This document shows positions 45,575 through 53,458 of a DNA stretch of 64,000 nt, piece by piece (the stretch's first letter is position 1; every line of letters begins with the position of its first letter). The DNA comes from an uncultured Pirellulaceae bacterium (GTDB lineage: Bacteria; Planctomycetota; Planctomycetia; Pirellulales; Pirellulaceae). The stretch is taken from assembly GCA_937981585.1 (NCBI GenBank), contig CALJOA010000027.1, forward strand, positions 1 through 64,000, in the 5' to 3' direction. The notes below the pieces were generated by a model. The model saw only the letters and a list, made by a program, of their open reading frames with translations, was not told where the DNA came from and did no database searches. The position numbers were made by a program, and so were the translations under genes.

Positions 45575-46390
45575 TTAAGATACTCCGTTCCCCGGCAATG
45601 GTTTGATCGCTTCAAAAGCAGCCTTAATTTCCATTTTCGATTTCTCCAGATCCTCGCTTAGCCGCAGTGTTGGGCCGGGAAATGAAACCGCGGCTTGAAT
45701 TAACGGACTACCTAGACCTCTTTGGACGTGACCTGGTTGGCCGACAAAGCAAACGAGCTTGGCAAGCCTCCCTTTTTGCTCCAACTGCTGTTGATCCGAA
45801 ACGATCTCCAATCGCCATTCCGCTGGAAGTAAGCCTTGAATCTGCGCTTCATGTTTTACCAACTCAGCGGCCGCGAGTTCAGCCGTTGAAAACTCCAGCT
45901 TGGAAACAAACAAAACAAGATTCTCTGGTTGGTCCAACGCCGCCAACAATTGTTCAATCGTCTGACCTGAGCTTGCATGGACCATGTCGCTGGCAATTTC
46001 ACTGGCCGGTTGGAGCACGAAACGTCGGAAGGACATTCTCGGATGCGGTAACGTCAAGCTTTTTGTCTCGAGTTCAAGCCGACCGTAAAGCAACAAATCC
46101 AAGTCGATCTTTCGCGAACCCCATCTTTGACGACGCTTCCTCCCTAAATCGTTCTCAACCTTCACCAGTTCGCGGTGAAGTTCTTGGGCACCGAGACTGG
46201 TTTGAATCCGAATTGCCGCATTGAGATAAGACGCTTGTCCGTCCGGCCCACCGACCGGATCGGTTTGCAGTGGGCGGCTGCTGGCCAAAACGTTGATTTC
46301 CGTGATTTCCCCGATGCGCTTTACGGCTTGTCCGAAGATTTGAGTTGAATTGCCTTCGTTTGAGCCAAAGGCGATCAGACAGTCGTGCAT
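45575..46390 (-). CDS. folK: folate pyrophosphokinase FolK with extra C-terminal region
   Basis: A 271-residue protein. The first about 150 residues are a standard HPPK (2-amino-4-hydroxy-6-hydroxymethyldihydropteridine diphosphokinase): IAFGSNEGN, SYLNAAIRIQT, GRKRRQRWGSRKIDLDLLLYG and LPHPRMSFRRFVLQPASEIA. It transfers pyrophosphate from ATP to the pterin in folate synthesis. The following about 110 residues (from LVLFVSKLEF to the end) do not match HPPK and I cannot assign them; they contain LVCFVGQPGH and SFPGPTLRLSEDLEKSKMEIKAAFEAI. No folP or folB neighbour is seen. The gene is about 200 bases upstream of glgA on the same strand. Confidence 0.88.
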   Translation of the reverse strand: MHDCLIAFGSNEGNSTQIFGQAVKRIGEITEINVLASSRPLQTDPVGGPDGQASYLNAAIRIQTSLGAQELHRELVKVENDLGRKRRQRWGSRKIDLDLLLYGRLELETKSLTLPHPRMSFRRFVLQPASEIASDMVHASSGQTIEQLLAALDQPENLVLFVSKLEFSTAELAAAELVKHEAQIQGLLPAEWRLEIVSDQQQLEQKGRLAKLVCFVGQPGHVQRGLGSPLIQAAVSFPGPTLRLSEDLEKSKMEIKAAFEAIKPLPGNGVS

Positions 46391-46598
46391 ACGAGTATCG
46401 AAGTAGTGTTCGAGAGAGTTTTGTTTTTTTGTTTATTAGGCTTGGGCTATTACGTTTTGGACCCAGCAGCTGTCCATTACTCACGTGGTGAAAAGAATTA
46501 TTGTCCGATGTGGACAAGAATCAAATCTGAGCCCCATCGCCCGGAGCGCGAAACACAAACTGCGGTGACGCAAGCCATTAATGCCGCCCTCCTGGACG

Positions 46599-46714
46599 TG
46601 GTTGTGATTTTATTAGCCGTTTGGGCGATAGCCCCGGTTGAACTGCCATTAACCGTGGCTATCGCCAAAACGGCTGATGTTATTAAGCAATGTTTTGAAA
46701 AAATCACAGCCTCG
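46599..46714. repeat. dispersed nested palindrome, family B (long copy 2)
   Basis: GTTGTGATTTTATTAGCCG at the left end and GAAAAAATCACAGCCTCG at the right enclose the core arms AGCCGTTTGGGCGATAGCCC and GGCTATCGCCAAAACGGCT. The spacer GTTGAACTGCCATTAACC is shared with the other copies. A 9-base direct repeat GACGTGGTT (46595-46603 and 46714-46722) brackets it and could be a target-site duplication, though it partly overlaps element sequence. Confidence 0.85.
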
Positions 46715-46744
46715 ACGTGGTTTTGACCAGACAGTCTTCAAACC

Positions 46745-46785
46745 AAATAAAAAACGACGATCGGCGCACCGCCAATCGTCGTTAT
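46745..46785 (-). terminator. strong minus-strand Rho-independent terminator
   Basis: Read on the minus strand, AACGACGAT and ATCGTCGTT arms (plus-strand 46775-46783 and 46753-46761), extended by GGCG/CGCC, enclose a short loop and are followed by TTTTTTATTT (plus 46754 down to 46745). No annotated minus-strand gene lies upstream of it for over 800 bases, so it implies an unannotated transcript. Confidence 0.7.
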
Positions 46786-47000
46786 TAGCCCCGAGTCGAA
46801 AAATCGGCTAGGGACAAAAGCCTGTCCGGCCAGCCGCCATGCCGTCCGGGAGATGAAAATACGCTCAAGTCAAACTTGTTCGCCGATCTCCTTATACCCT
46901 TTCATCAACAGGCAAAAAATGGGCGGGAATCCGCTCCCCGACTTACGTCGCCGACTGTCGCATCCCTCGGTCGCCGCCACCCAAAATCGAAAGAGTGCGT
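46786..47000 (-). ncRNA. candidate structured non-coding RNA, unidentified
   Basis: This minus-strand stretch ends in the terminator at 46745-46785 and has no open frame of coding character. It has more G+C than the A/T-rich 47000-47595 DNA beside it. Pairings visible in the RNA include GGGTGG (46982-46977) with CCGCCC (46926-46921), and GGACA with TGTCC (46827-46812). I checked by eye for RNase P, tmRNA, SRP and 6S signatures and found none. The 5' end is unknown. Evidence is indirect: terminator plus structure plus a gene-free gap. Confidence 0.3.
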
Positions 47001-47595
47001 CATGCACCCATGAATCTTTTCTTGATCAATAACTCGTTCCGAAAATCGCCTACGAGCAAAAAAACAAACTCGCTATCCAAGAAACTCAACCGCGCAACGC
47101 ACTATCAATTAGGTGATCGCGAATAACAAAAGTGGTTGGTTATTTATGTAAGCGACAAACAGATCTCAACACTAAGGATTCGGTCGAGTTGGTCCTACTG
47201 TTTGCAAGGGAAAGTCTTTTCGTCTCGAGGCATATTTTGAGGATGCTCTTTGACTTGTCAAGCAATCACTTCAAACTTTTTAAACTCAAAAAAAAGTTTG
47301 GTCGTTAGCGGCCCTTATTGAGGTTCGGTTTCTGCTTGCGGAAAAAAAAGTTGAGAGGGCTATCATTCTATTGTTAACTTTCATCGTCTCAAAAAAAGCG
47401 TCGTAACAAAACTCATTTGCAACGGCAAAACTCGTGTCGTCTTGGCGCTCTCAATTTGTCAACGCATCGAACTTGGATTTAATCTATGCTTTAGGTCATG
47501 CTGCGGCTGAGTTTGAGAGTGTTCTAAGAACCCAATCAGTTTAGCCTTTGTTGATAAGCCATTTTTATGCTCGCAAAATTTTTTGACTCTGGAGC
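47001..47595. other. A/T-rich gene-free region upstream of def
   Basis: About 600 bases with several A-runs and no open frame with coding character on either strand. TTGTCA (47456-47461) and TAATCT (47480-47485) are 18 bases apart and could be a plus-strand promoter for def-fmt about 110 bases before the start. The 5' part may hold the promoter of the minus-strand RNA candidate. Confidence 0.4.
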
Positions 47596-48186
47596 TTGAC
47601 TGCATTGGAAATTGTTCAATATCCGCATCCCACCTTGCGTTACAAATCCAAACCGATTACTCGGGTCGATCGTGGGCTGCGCGAAATCGTCAAGAATATG
47701 TTCTCGCTGATGTACGAGGCTAAAGGCATCGGGCTAGCGGCGAATCAAGTCGATTTGCCACTGCAACTTTTTGTCGTCAACACAAAAAGTGACCCAGTCG
47801 AAGGCGAAGAGCGCGTGTTCATCAATCCAGTGATCACCAAACCTAAAGGCAGTCACGAAGCCGAAGAAGGATGCCTGAGTATCATTGGCGTCAATGCGAT
47901 GGTCGTACGTCCAGAGCAAATCCATATCTCGGCTTATGACCTCGACGGAAACGAAATCAGCGAAACAGTTGACGGATTGCTCGCCAAAGCGATTCAGCAC
48001 GAGACCGATCACCTCGAAGGCGTATTGTTCATCGATCGAATCAGCGAATCATCGAGAAAACAGGTCGACATCGAACTGGAAGACTTCGAGATCGACTTCA
48101 AAAGCCGTCGTGAAACCGGTTCAATCCCGGATGATCAAACGATCATGAAGCGGCTGTCGGAAATAGAAGCCAAATATTGCAGCTAA
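47596..48186 (+). CDS. def: peptide deformylase
   Basis: A 196-residue peptide deformylase that removes the N-formyl group from new proteins. All three motifs are present: GIGLAANQ (motif 1), EEGCLSI (motif 2, metal Cys) and QHETDHLEG (motif 3, the HExxH metal site). The N-terminus ALEIVQYPHPTLRYKSKPI is typical of planctomycete relatives. The start is TTG; 47596 fits the family N-terminus, while TTG 47605 has better Shine-Dalgarno spacing (GGAG at 47591-47594). The C-terminus is about 25 residues longer than in E. coli. fmt follows, as in many bacteria. Confidence 0.95.
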   Translation: MTALEIVQYPHPTLRYKSKPITRVDRGLREIVKNMFSLMYEAKGIGLAANQVDLPLQLFVVNTKSDPVEGEERVFINPVITKPKGSHEAEEGCLSIIGVNAMVVRPEQIHISAYDLDGNEISETVDGLLAKAIQHETDHLEGVLFIDRISESSRKQVDIELEDFEIDFKSRRETGSIPDDQTIMKRLSEIEAKYCS

Positions 48187-48265
48187 GATTCGGCAAACGT
48201 AACCGACTCTGGCAACGGCCTCGCGCCAATCAAACTCCAACAATGTCGTCCAACGAAAGCCAACA

Positions 48266-49246
48266 ATGCGATTGATCATGTTTGGAACCGGTCCCTTCGC
48301 CGTTCCAACGTTTAAGTCACTGCTTGACTCGGACCACGAAGTGCTGGCCTTGGTCACGCGTCCGATCGCCGATTCGGGCAAGCGAAGAAAGACCAGTGAG
48401 AACCCAACTCGGGACGCTGGCACAGAAGCAGGCCTGTTGGTCCTCGATCCACCTGACGTCAATCAACCAGGGTCAGTCGCCAAACTGGAAGAACTCAATG
48501 CCGATCTGTTCGTCGTTTGCGACTATGGACAAATTCTTTCCCGGCAATGTCTGGGCGCTGCAAAGTTGGGCGGAATCAACCTGCATGGATCGTTACTTCC
48601 CAAGTACCGTGGCGCGGCTCCGATTAACTGGGCCATCTACAACGGCGACGCGATAACTGGAATCACCATCATTCACATGACTCCCAAACTCGATGGCGGA
48701 CCGTGCTTGGTCAAATCTGAAACAGAGATTCTTCCGACCGAAACAACTGAAACGATTGAGCCTCGCCTCGCGGAGCTTGGTGTCCAGCCAGTTCACGAAG
48801 CGATCTCAATGCTTGCGGCGTGGGACGGAGAATCAGAGATTGGCGAGATTCAAGATCGCAAACTTGCAACCAAAGCGCCGCGTTTGAGAAAGTCGGACGG
48901 CCAAATCGATTGGTCGCGATCGGCTATTGAAATCGTAAACCAGATTCGAGCCTTTCAACCATGGCCCGGTTCGTTCACCAACTGGCACTCCGACAAACTA
49001 AAGCAACCAATGCGACTGATCCTTCACCGTGCCTCGGTCAATGATCAATCCTCAGCGCCCGAATCAAAACCAGGCCAAGTCTTATCCACTGTGTCGGCTG
49101 ACACAAACGAGTCTCAGTTAATCGTGCAGACCGGCAATGGACAGCTTTCGATCGAGGAGATTCAGCCGGCGGGAAAGCGAAAGATGCCAGTGGCAGATTT
49201 CCTGCGTGGCAAACCTCCCGAAATTGGTGATATCCTTGCTCCCTGA
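48266..49246 (+). CDS. fmt: methionyl-tRNA formyltransferase
   Basis: A 326-residue formyltransferase that formylates initiator Met-tRNA with 10-formyl-THF. The N-terminal Rossmann-like domain has MRLIMFGTGPFAVPTFKSLL and the catalytic block INLHGSLLPKYRGAAPINWAI with the conserved Asn-x-His. HMTPKLDGGP supplies the essential Asp. The C-terminal tRNA-binding domain has APRLRKSDGQIDWSRSA and IRAFQPWPGSFT. It lies 80 bases after def, forming the usual def-fmt pair. Confidence 0.96.
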   Translation: MRLIMFGTGPFAVPTFKSLLDSDHEVLALVTRPIADSGKRRKTSENPTRDAGTEAGLLVLDPPDVNQPGSVAKLEELNADLFVVCDYGQILSRQCLGAAKLGGINLHGSLLPKYRGAAPINWAIYNGDAITGITIIHMTPKLDGGPCLVKSETEILPTETTETIEPRLAELGVQPVHEAISMLAAWDGESEIGEIQDRKLATKAPRLRKSDGQIDWSRSAIEIVNQIRAFQPWPGSFTNWHSDKLKQPMRLILHRASVNDQSSAPESKPGQVLSTVSADTNESQLIVQTGNGQLSIEEIQPAGKRKMPVADFLRGKPPEIGDILAP

Positions 49247-49456
49247 GCCAGATCAGCGAGGACAGGTGAGAAACAAGCCCGGATTCTGCATTCCGTTTTC
49301 GAGTTGGGTCGTGGTAAACTGTGAGCTTGCCAGGACCGTAATCCTGAGCAACAACGACGCTATGTCGCGTTTGAAATATGAAGCGTTGCGGGTCTGTTGC
49401 CCGCATAAACACGGAAACCTGAGGGCCTAGCCCTGCGGCTAACACCAGATTGATCA

Positions 49457-50929
49457 ATGGCTACTGAGACCAAAACGCACAAACTTTACATTGAAACCGT
49501 CGGCTGCCAGATGAATGTTCTGGACAGCGAGATGGTCGTAGCCAGCCTGCGTCAAAAAGGATACGAGCTGTCGGATAACGTCAGCGACGCCGACACGATT
49601 CTTTTCAATACGTGTTCTGTCCGTGAACAAGCCGAAAACAAAACTTACAGCGCCCTTGGCCGGCTTCGCGAAGAGAAAAAGAACAATCCAGAAAAGATCA
49701 TCGGTGTCATGGGATGCATGGCTCAGAAAGATCAAAAGTTGATTTTCGATCGAGCCCCTTACGTTGACATCGTTGTCGGACCGGGACAGCTGAAGGAGAT
49801 CCCCGATCTGCTGGAAAAGGTTCGTGCTCACGGCGGTCAACACACCGCCGTTGGGCTTGGTCGAACCGATGGAAAAGTCGACGACATCAAACGAAGTCAC
49901 GAAACGTTTGACCCGCTTCGTGATCCAACCATGCGGCCAACTCCGTTCCAGGCGTTTCTACGAATTCAAATCGGCTGCGACAAATTTTGTACCTACTGCA
50001 TCGTCCCGATGACCAGAGGTCCGGAGCAGGGCAGGGACCCGAAACAGATTTTGGAAGAGGCCAAAATTCTCGCCGACCAAGGCTGCAAAGAAATCACTCT
50101 GCTCGGCCAAACCGTTAACAGCTTCAAGCATGTTACCAAGGCCGGTGAAACGACACGTTTGGCTGACTTGCTTTATCAAATCCATGACGTGGACGGGATC
50201 GAGCGAATCAAGTTTGTCACCAGCTACCCCAAAGACATGAGTTACGAATTGCTCACCGCTGTTCGTGATTTGAAAAAGTGTTCGCCGTATCTCCACGTTC
50301 CTCTACAAAGCGGATCCGATGCGGTGCTTAAACGAATGAAACGTGGCTACACCGTCAGCGACTACCGCGACATGATGGCTCGCATCAACGAGACACTGGG
50401 CGATGCCGCGGCGGTCTCGAGTGATTTCATTGTCGGTTTCTGTGGTGAAACCGAAGAAGAATTTCAGGAAACCGTCAAGCTGGTCGAGGAATGCCGTTTC
50501 AAGAACAGCTTCATTTTTAAGTACAGCGAACGTCCGGGAACGAAGGCTTCGGACCACTTGCCCGATGACATTCCTCACACCGTCAAGAAACGTCGCAACA
50601 ACGAGTTATTGGAAGTTCAAAATCGAATCAGCGAAGAAGACAATCACAAATTCCTTGGGCGGACAGTCGAGGTGCTCGTTGAAGGGCCAAGCAAACGGTC
50701 TGACGCAGCCGTCAATGATCTCTCTGGTGGCCAGCCCGTAACCGACGGCACGCCAGTTCAACTGACGGGTCGCACCCACTGCGATCGCATTGTCGTGTTC
50801 GACGGCACCAAACGGTTGGTTGGACAAATCATCCCAATCGGGATCTACGAGATCTCCGCTTTCACGTTGATGGGAACCGTGGTTACCGATCACGTTTCGT
50901 CGGGCCAAGTCGTCAGTCTGGGCGGTTAG
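49457..50929 (+). CDS. miaB: tRNA 2-methylthio-N6-isopentenyladenosine synthase MiaB
   Basis: A 490-residue radical SAM methylthiotransferase. The N-terminal UPF0004 domain has the three auxiliary-cluster cysteines in ETVGCQMN (Cys17), NTCSVREQAENK and GCMAQKD. The radical SAM site is GCDKFCTYCIVP with Cys174, Cys178 and Cys181, followed by TRGPEQGRDP. The C-terminal TRAM domain binds tRNA (about 420-485). It adds the methylthio group to ms2i6A37 in tRNAs reading U-starting codons. The RSRxP-like segment identifies MiaB over RimO. It follows fmt by 210 bases. Confidence 0.94.
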   Translation: MATETKTHKLYIETVGCQMNVLDSEMVVASLRQKGYELSDNVSDADTILFNTCSVREQAENKTYSALGRLREEKKNNPEKIIGVMGCMAQKDQKLIFDRAPYVDIVVGPGQLKEIPDLLEKVRAHGGQHTAVGLGRTDGKVDDIKRSHETFDPLRDPTMRPTPFQAFLRIQIGCDKFCTYCIVPMTRGPEQGRDPKQILEEAKILADQGCKEITLLGQTVNSFKHVTKAGETTRLADLLYQIHDVDGIERIKFVTSYPKDMSYELLTAVRDLKKCSPYLHVPLQSGSDAVLKRMKRGYTVSDYRDMMARINETLGDAAAVSSDFIVGFCGETEEEFQETVKLVEECRFKNSFIFKYSERPGTKASDHLPDDIPHTVKKRRNNELLEVQNRISEEDNHKFLGRTVEVLVEGPSKRSDAAVNDLSGGQPVTDGTPVQLTGRTHCDRIVVFDGTKRLVGQIIPIGIYEISAFTLMGTVVTDHVSSGQVVSLGG

Positions 50930-51185
50930 TTGGTCGACATTGGTTGGATCAACTGAGCCTGCCTAACATGCAATGTCTTTGAAGCACTGTCTTGGAAGCA
51001 CTGTCTCTGGGGCGGCCATCCACCATTTCTTTTGGGCAACAATCGGTCTTTCGCCCAATTATCAGTGTAAAAATAGACCAATAACGCAAATTAGGTCGTT
51101 GAGCAAAGCCAGTGCGATTGATAGCCTGATAGCTGTTCCTTTGACAATTCAACTACAACCCCCAATCCTTTTGATGGAAAATTTG

Positions 51186-51887
51186 ATGAAGAAGATCGCC
51201 TTTAGTGTTTGTTTGACGTTATTGTTGGCCAGTTTCTCGGTTGCCCAAGACGACGCGACTATCGCACCTCCAGCTGCTCCAAGCCCCGATGTAACTCCCG
51301 TTGCTCAAGCAGTCGAAGCTGTCGCAACAGAAGTTACCCGAGCGGCCGACGCTGCGGCGGCACCAGCTGCAACTGCTCCTGTTCAAACCGAACAACAGCT
51401 CGTTGTCGATGCAACTCCAGTCGAAGGCGTCGCCGACGCTGCCACTGCTGCTCCAGCGGACGTTGTGGTTGATCAAGGAATCGTTATCAATGAAGGTGCC
51501 GTTGCTGACCAGGGAATGATCATCCAAGGTGAGGTTTATGGTCAAGTCTACGATCAAGCCCCGGTTTACTCTGAGAATCAGATCAGCTCTTTGGGCCAAA
51601 GCGTAATGGCTCCTGTCGAAACCGAAATGGCTCCTATCGCTTCTTACGACCAAGGCGTTGTTACTGAGCCAGCTCCAATGACTTTTGAAGCCGCACCTGC
51701 CGTCAGTGCTGATCCTTTCGCAGCTCCTTCAATGGTTGCACCGACTCCAGTTGCCAGCTACTCCCAAGCACCAGCTTGCGTTGATTGCAACAACAGCAAC
51801 AACGGTCGTCGAATTTTCCGAGCTGTCACGACTCGTGGTCGTTCGGTATTCACTCGTGTTCGTGGGATTTTCGGTCGTCGTCGCTAA
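51186..51887 (+). CDS. secreted Ala/Pro/Val-rich protein with basic C-terminal tail
   Basis: A 233-residue exported protein of unknown function. I choose the ATG at 51186, which gives a clean signal peptide (MKKIAFSVCLTLLLASFSVAQ) behind GGAAA; the frame is open further upstream but with no conserved content. The mature part is low-complexity: Ala/Pro/Val-rich to about residue 90, then repeated DQG/VI units (VVDQGIVINEGAVADQGMI), then Pro/Ala with Tyr. It ends in an Asn-rich, Arg-rich tail (NNGRRIFRAVTTRGRSVFTRVRGIFGRRR split). A good terminator follows. Probably a surface protein. Confidence 0.7.
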   Translation: MKKIAFSVCLTLLLASFSVAQDDATIAPPAAPSPDVTPVAQAVEAVATEVTRAADAAAAPAATAPVQTEQQLVVDATPVEGVADAATAAPADVVVDQGIVINEGAVADQGMIIQGEVYGQVYDQAPVYSENQISSLGQSVMAPVETEMAPIASYDQGVVTEPAPMTFEAAPAVSADPFAAPSMVAPTPVASYSQAPACVDCNNSNNGRRIFRAVTTRGRSVFTRVRGIFGRRR

Positions 51888-51912
51888 CTCGAAACCGAAT
51901 AGAGAAATTTCA

Positions 51913-51946
51913 AAAACGTCGCTTGGCAACAGGCGGCGTTTTTTTA
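51913..51946 (+). terminator. Rho-independent terminator
   Basis: AACGTCGC (51915-51922) pairs with GCGGCGTT (51933-51940), including one G-T pair, around a ten-base loop, and is followed by seven T. It lies just after the stop of the Ala/Pro-rich protein gene. Confidence 0.75.
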
Positions 51947-51989
51947 TGCGCTTGAGCTAGCTACCGCCGCCGACAGTAGCGCCCCCTCT

Positions 51990-52108
51990 CCGAGGCTGTG
52001 ATTTTATTAGCCGTTTGGGCGATAGCCCCGGTTGAACTGCCATTAAACGTGGCTATCGCCAAAACGGCTGATGTTGTTAAGGAGTGTTTTGAAAAAATCA
52101 CAACCTAT
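51990..52108. repeat. dispersed nested palindrome, family B (long copy 3)
   Basis: CCGAGGCTGTGATTTTATTA on the left and AAAATCACAACC on the right surround core arms TTAGCCGTTTGGGCGATAGC and GGCTATCGCCAAAACGGCT, with the shared spacer GTTGAACTGCCATTAAAC. A second copy of CCGAGGCTGTGA follows at 52109-52120. It is embedded in another palindromic repeat: GCGCCCCCTCTCCGAGG before it and CGCCTCGGAGAGGCGAGCTA (52140-52159) after it. Confidence 0.85.
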
Positions 52109-52178
52109 CCGAGGCTGTGAAGCAACAATCCTGAAGAATCGCCTCGGAGAGGCGAGCTACTTTGACATGCCCGCCACG

Positions 52179-53246
52179 CTAACCACCGGGAAATAGCTTC
52201 ATGAGCTTGCCCGCAAAACTCTCCCACGCCTCGGCGGCGGCTCCAAAATCCGTTTCCATGATCTTCAAACTACCCTTTGGACCCAAGGATTGTTCGACTC
52301 GTGACCTTTCGATGACCGTCGAATTGACGGGTATTTGAGCACTGGCTCCTGCCGCCAGACGGCTTTCGACATCCGACTCAAGCAATCGCTCAACGAGCAG
52401 TTTTGCACGCTCTGGATTGGGTCCATTTTTGATGATCGCCAACGTATTGGGAATCAGAAGCGCTCCCATTTGATCGTCGGCTTGATCGGGAAATACGATC
52501 GCTACGGGACGCAGGTTTTCGAGCTCAATGATCGCGTCATCGGTATCGGTAATTCCAAACGCATATTGACCACGAGCAACTTTAATCGCCACTTGCTTGT
52601 TGCCGCCTTCAATAGCCGCATTGTCGGCGATCCTGGTTAGCAATTCCAAACCTTCTTCCTCGCCAAGTTTCGACATCAGAACTGCCGCGTGAGTCGCTGT
52701 GGTTCCAAACAATGGCCGCGCCATCGCGCAGCGTCCTTTCCATTTCGGATCGGCGAGATCGTAAATCGAATTTGGACGTTGATCTGCGTCGGGTAGCAAT
52801 TCTGTATTTACGATCAAGACACGGGCGCGAGCGGCCAGACCATGCCACTGACTGGTTTTCGACACAAACTGCGGTGGCAAATGATCAGCGCGATTACTGC
52901 GATAGACCTCTAATAAACCGAGCTTCTGAAGCCGCATGGTGTGCATGATTTCATTGTTCCAGAAAACATCGCACTGCGGGTTGGACCTGTTTTGAATAAT
53001 TCCGGTCACCAAACCAACCGTTTTGTTGGATTCCTGATCAAACTTGGGGAGGATCTTGATCCCCAGCTCCTGCTCGACATCATTGAGAATTGGCTCCGAA
53101 AACTCTCGGTCCAGCGCAGAATAGACGATGACTTCATTGTCAGACTTTTTCATACAGCCAACCGTCATCGTCAAACCGCAGATTGCAATCAGCGTGACGA
53201 GCAACAAATTTCGGCAGATAATTGTCTTTCTCATATCCGTGACCAT
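52179..53246 (-). CDS. ABC-type extracellular solute-binding lipoprotein (iron-binding-like)
   Basis: A 355-residue periplasmic binding protein of the family 1 / FbpA-like type. A signal sequence ends in TMTVGCMKK, a lipobox-like site. The N-terminal fold has EVIVYSALDREFSEPILNDVEQELGIKI, then CDVFWNNEIMHTMRLQKLGLLE, DLADPKWKGRCAMARPLFGTT and VFPDQADDQMGALLIPNTLAIIKNGPNPERA. These blocks match iron(III)-type substrate-binding proteins. The substrate may be ferric iron or a related ligand. No permease or ATPase gene is adjacent. Starts at 53246 or at the ATG four codons inside (53234) are equally possible. Confidence 0.85.
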   Translation of the reverse strand: MVTDMRKTIICRNLLLVTLIAICGLTMTVGCMKKSDNEVIVYSALDREFSEPILNDVEQELGIKILPKFDQESNKTVGLVTGIIQNRSNPQCDVFWNNEIMHTMRLQKLGLLEVYRSNRADHLPPQFVSKTSQWHGLAARARVLIVNTELLPDADQRPNSIYDLADPKWKGRCAMARPLFGTTATHAAVLMSKLGEEEGLELLTRIADNAAIEGGNKQVAIKVARGQYAFGITDTDDAIIELENLRPVAIVFPDQADDQMGALLIPNTLAIIKNGPNPERAKLLVERLLESDVESRLAAGASAQIPVNSTVIERSRVEQSLGPKGSLKIMETDFGAAAEAWESFAGKLMKLFPGG

Positions 53247-53338
53247 CCATCACATTGTTTCAACGGCAATCCGAGGAACCAGTTCCCAAAAGACTAGGTA
53301 CTCGAGCTACTAGGTACTCGAACTGAGACTGGGCGATT

Positions 53339-53371
53339 GTAGGTCGGGCGCATCAAGAGTGCCCGTTCTAC
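53339..53371. repeat. palindrome, family D (copy 2)
   Basis: GTAGGTCGGGCGC and a right arm ending GAGTGCCCGTTCTAC form an imperfect inverted repeat closely related to the perfect one at 28276-28306. Just before it, CTAGGTACTCGA occurs twice in direct order (53294-53305 and 53310-53321). Confidence 0.7.
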
Positions 53372-53458
53372 AGAAATACACTTGGGAGTGTGATCCGGTC
53401 TCCTTCACTGTTGGGCTATGATATTCGAAAAGCTTGTTCCGAACTGACGATCTCGACC

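Noticed and set aside
46385-46726. Open frames across the repeat at 46599-46714
   Set aside because: They cross a dispersed non-coding palindrome and have no family features or start signals.
46786-47000. RNase P RNA, tmRNA, SRP RNA or 6S RNA
   Set aside because: The hallmark sequences of these RNAs were looked for by eye on both strands and not found, so only an unidentified RNA is proposed.
50973-51185. Longer N-terminus for the Ala/Pro-rich secreted protein
   Set aside because: The extension has no conserved character and would bury a clear signal peptide that begins at 51186.
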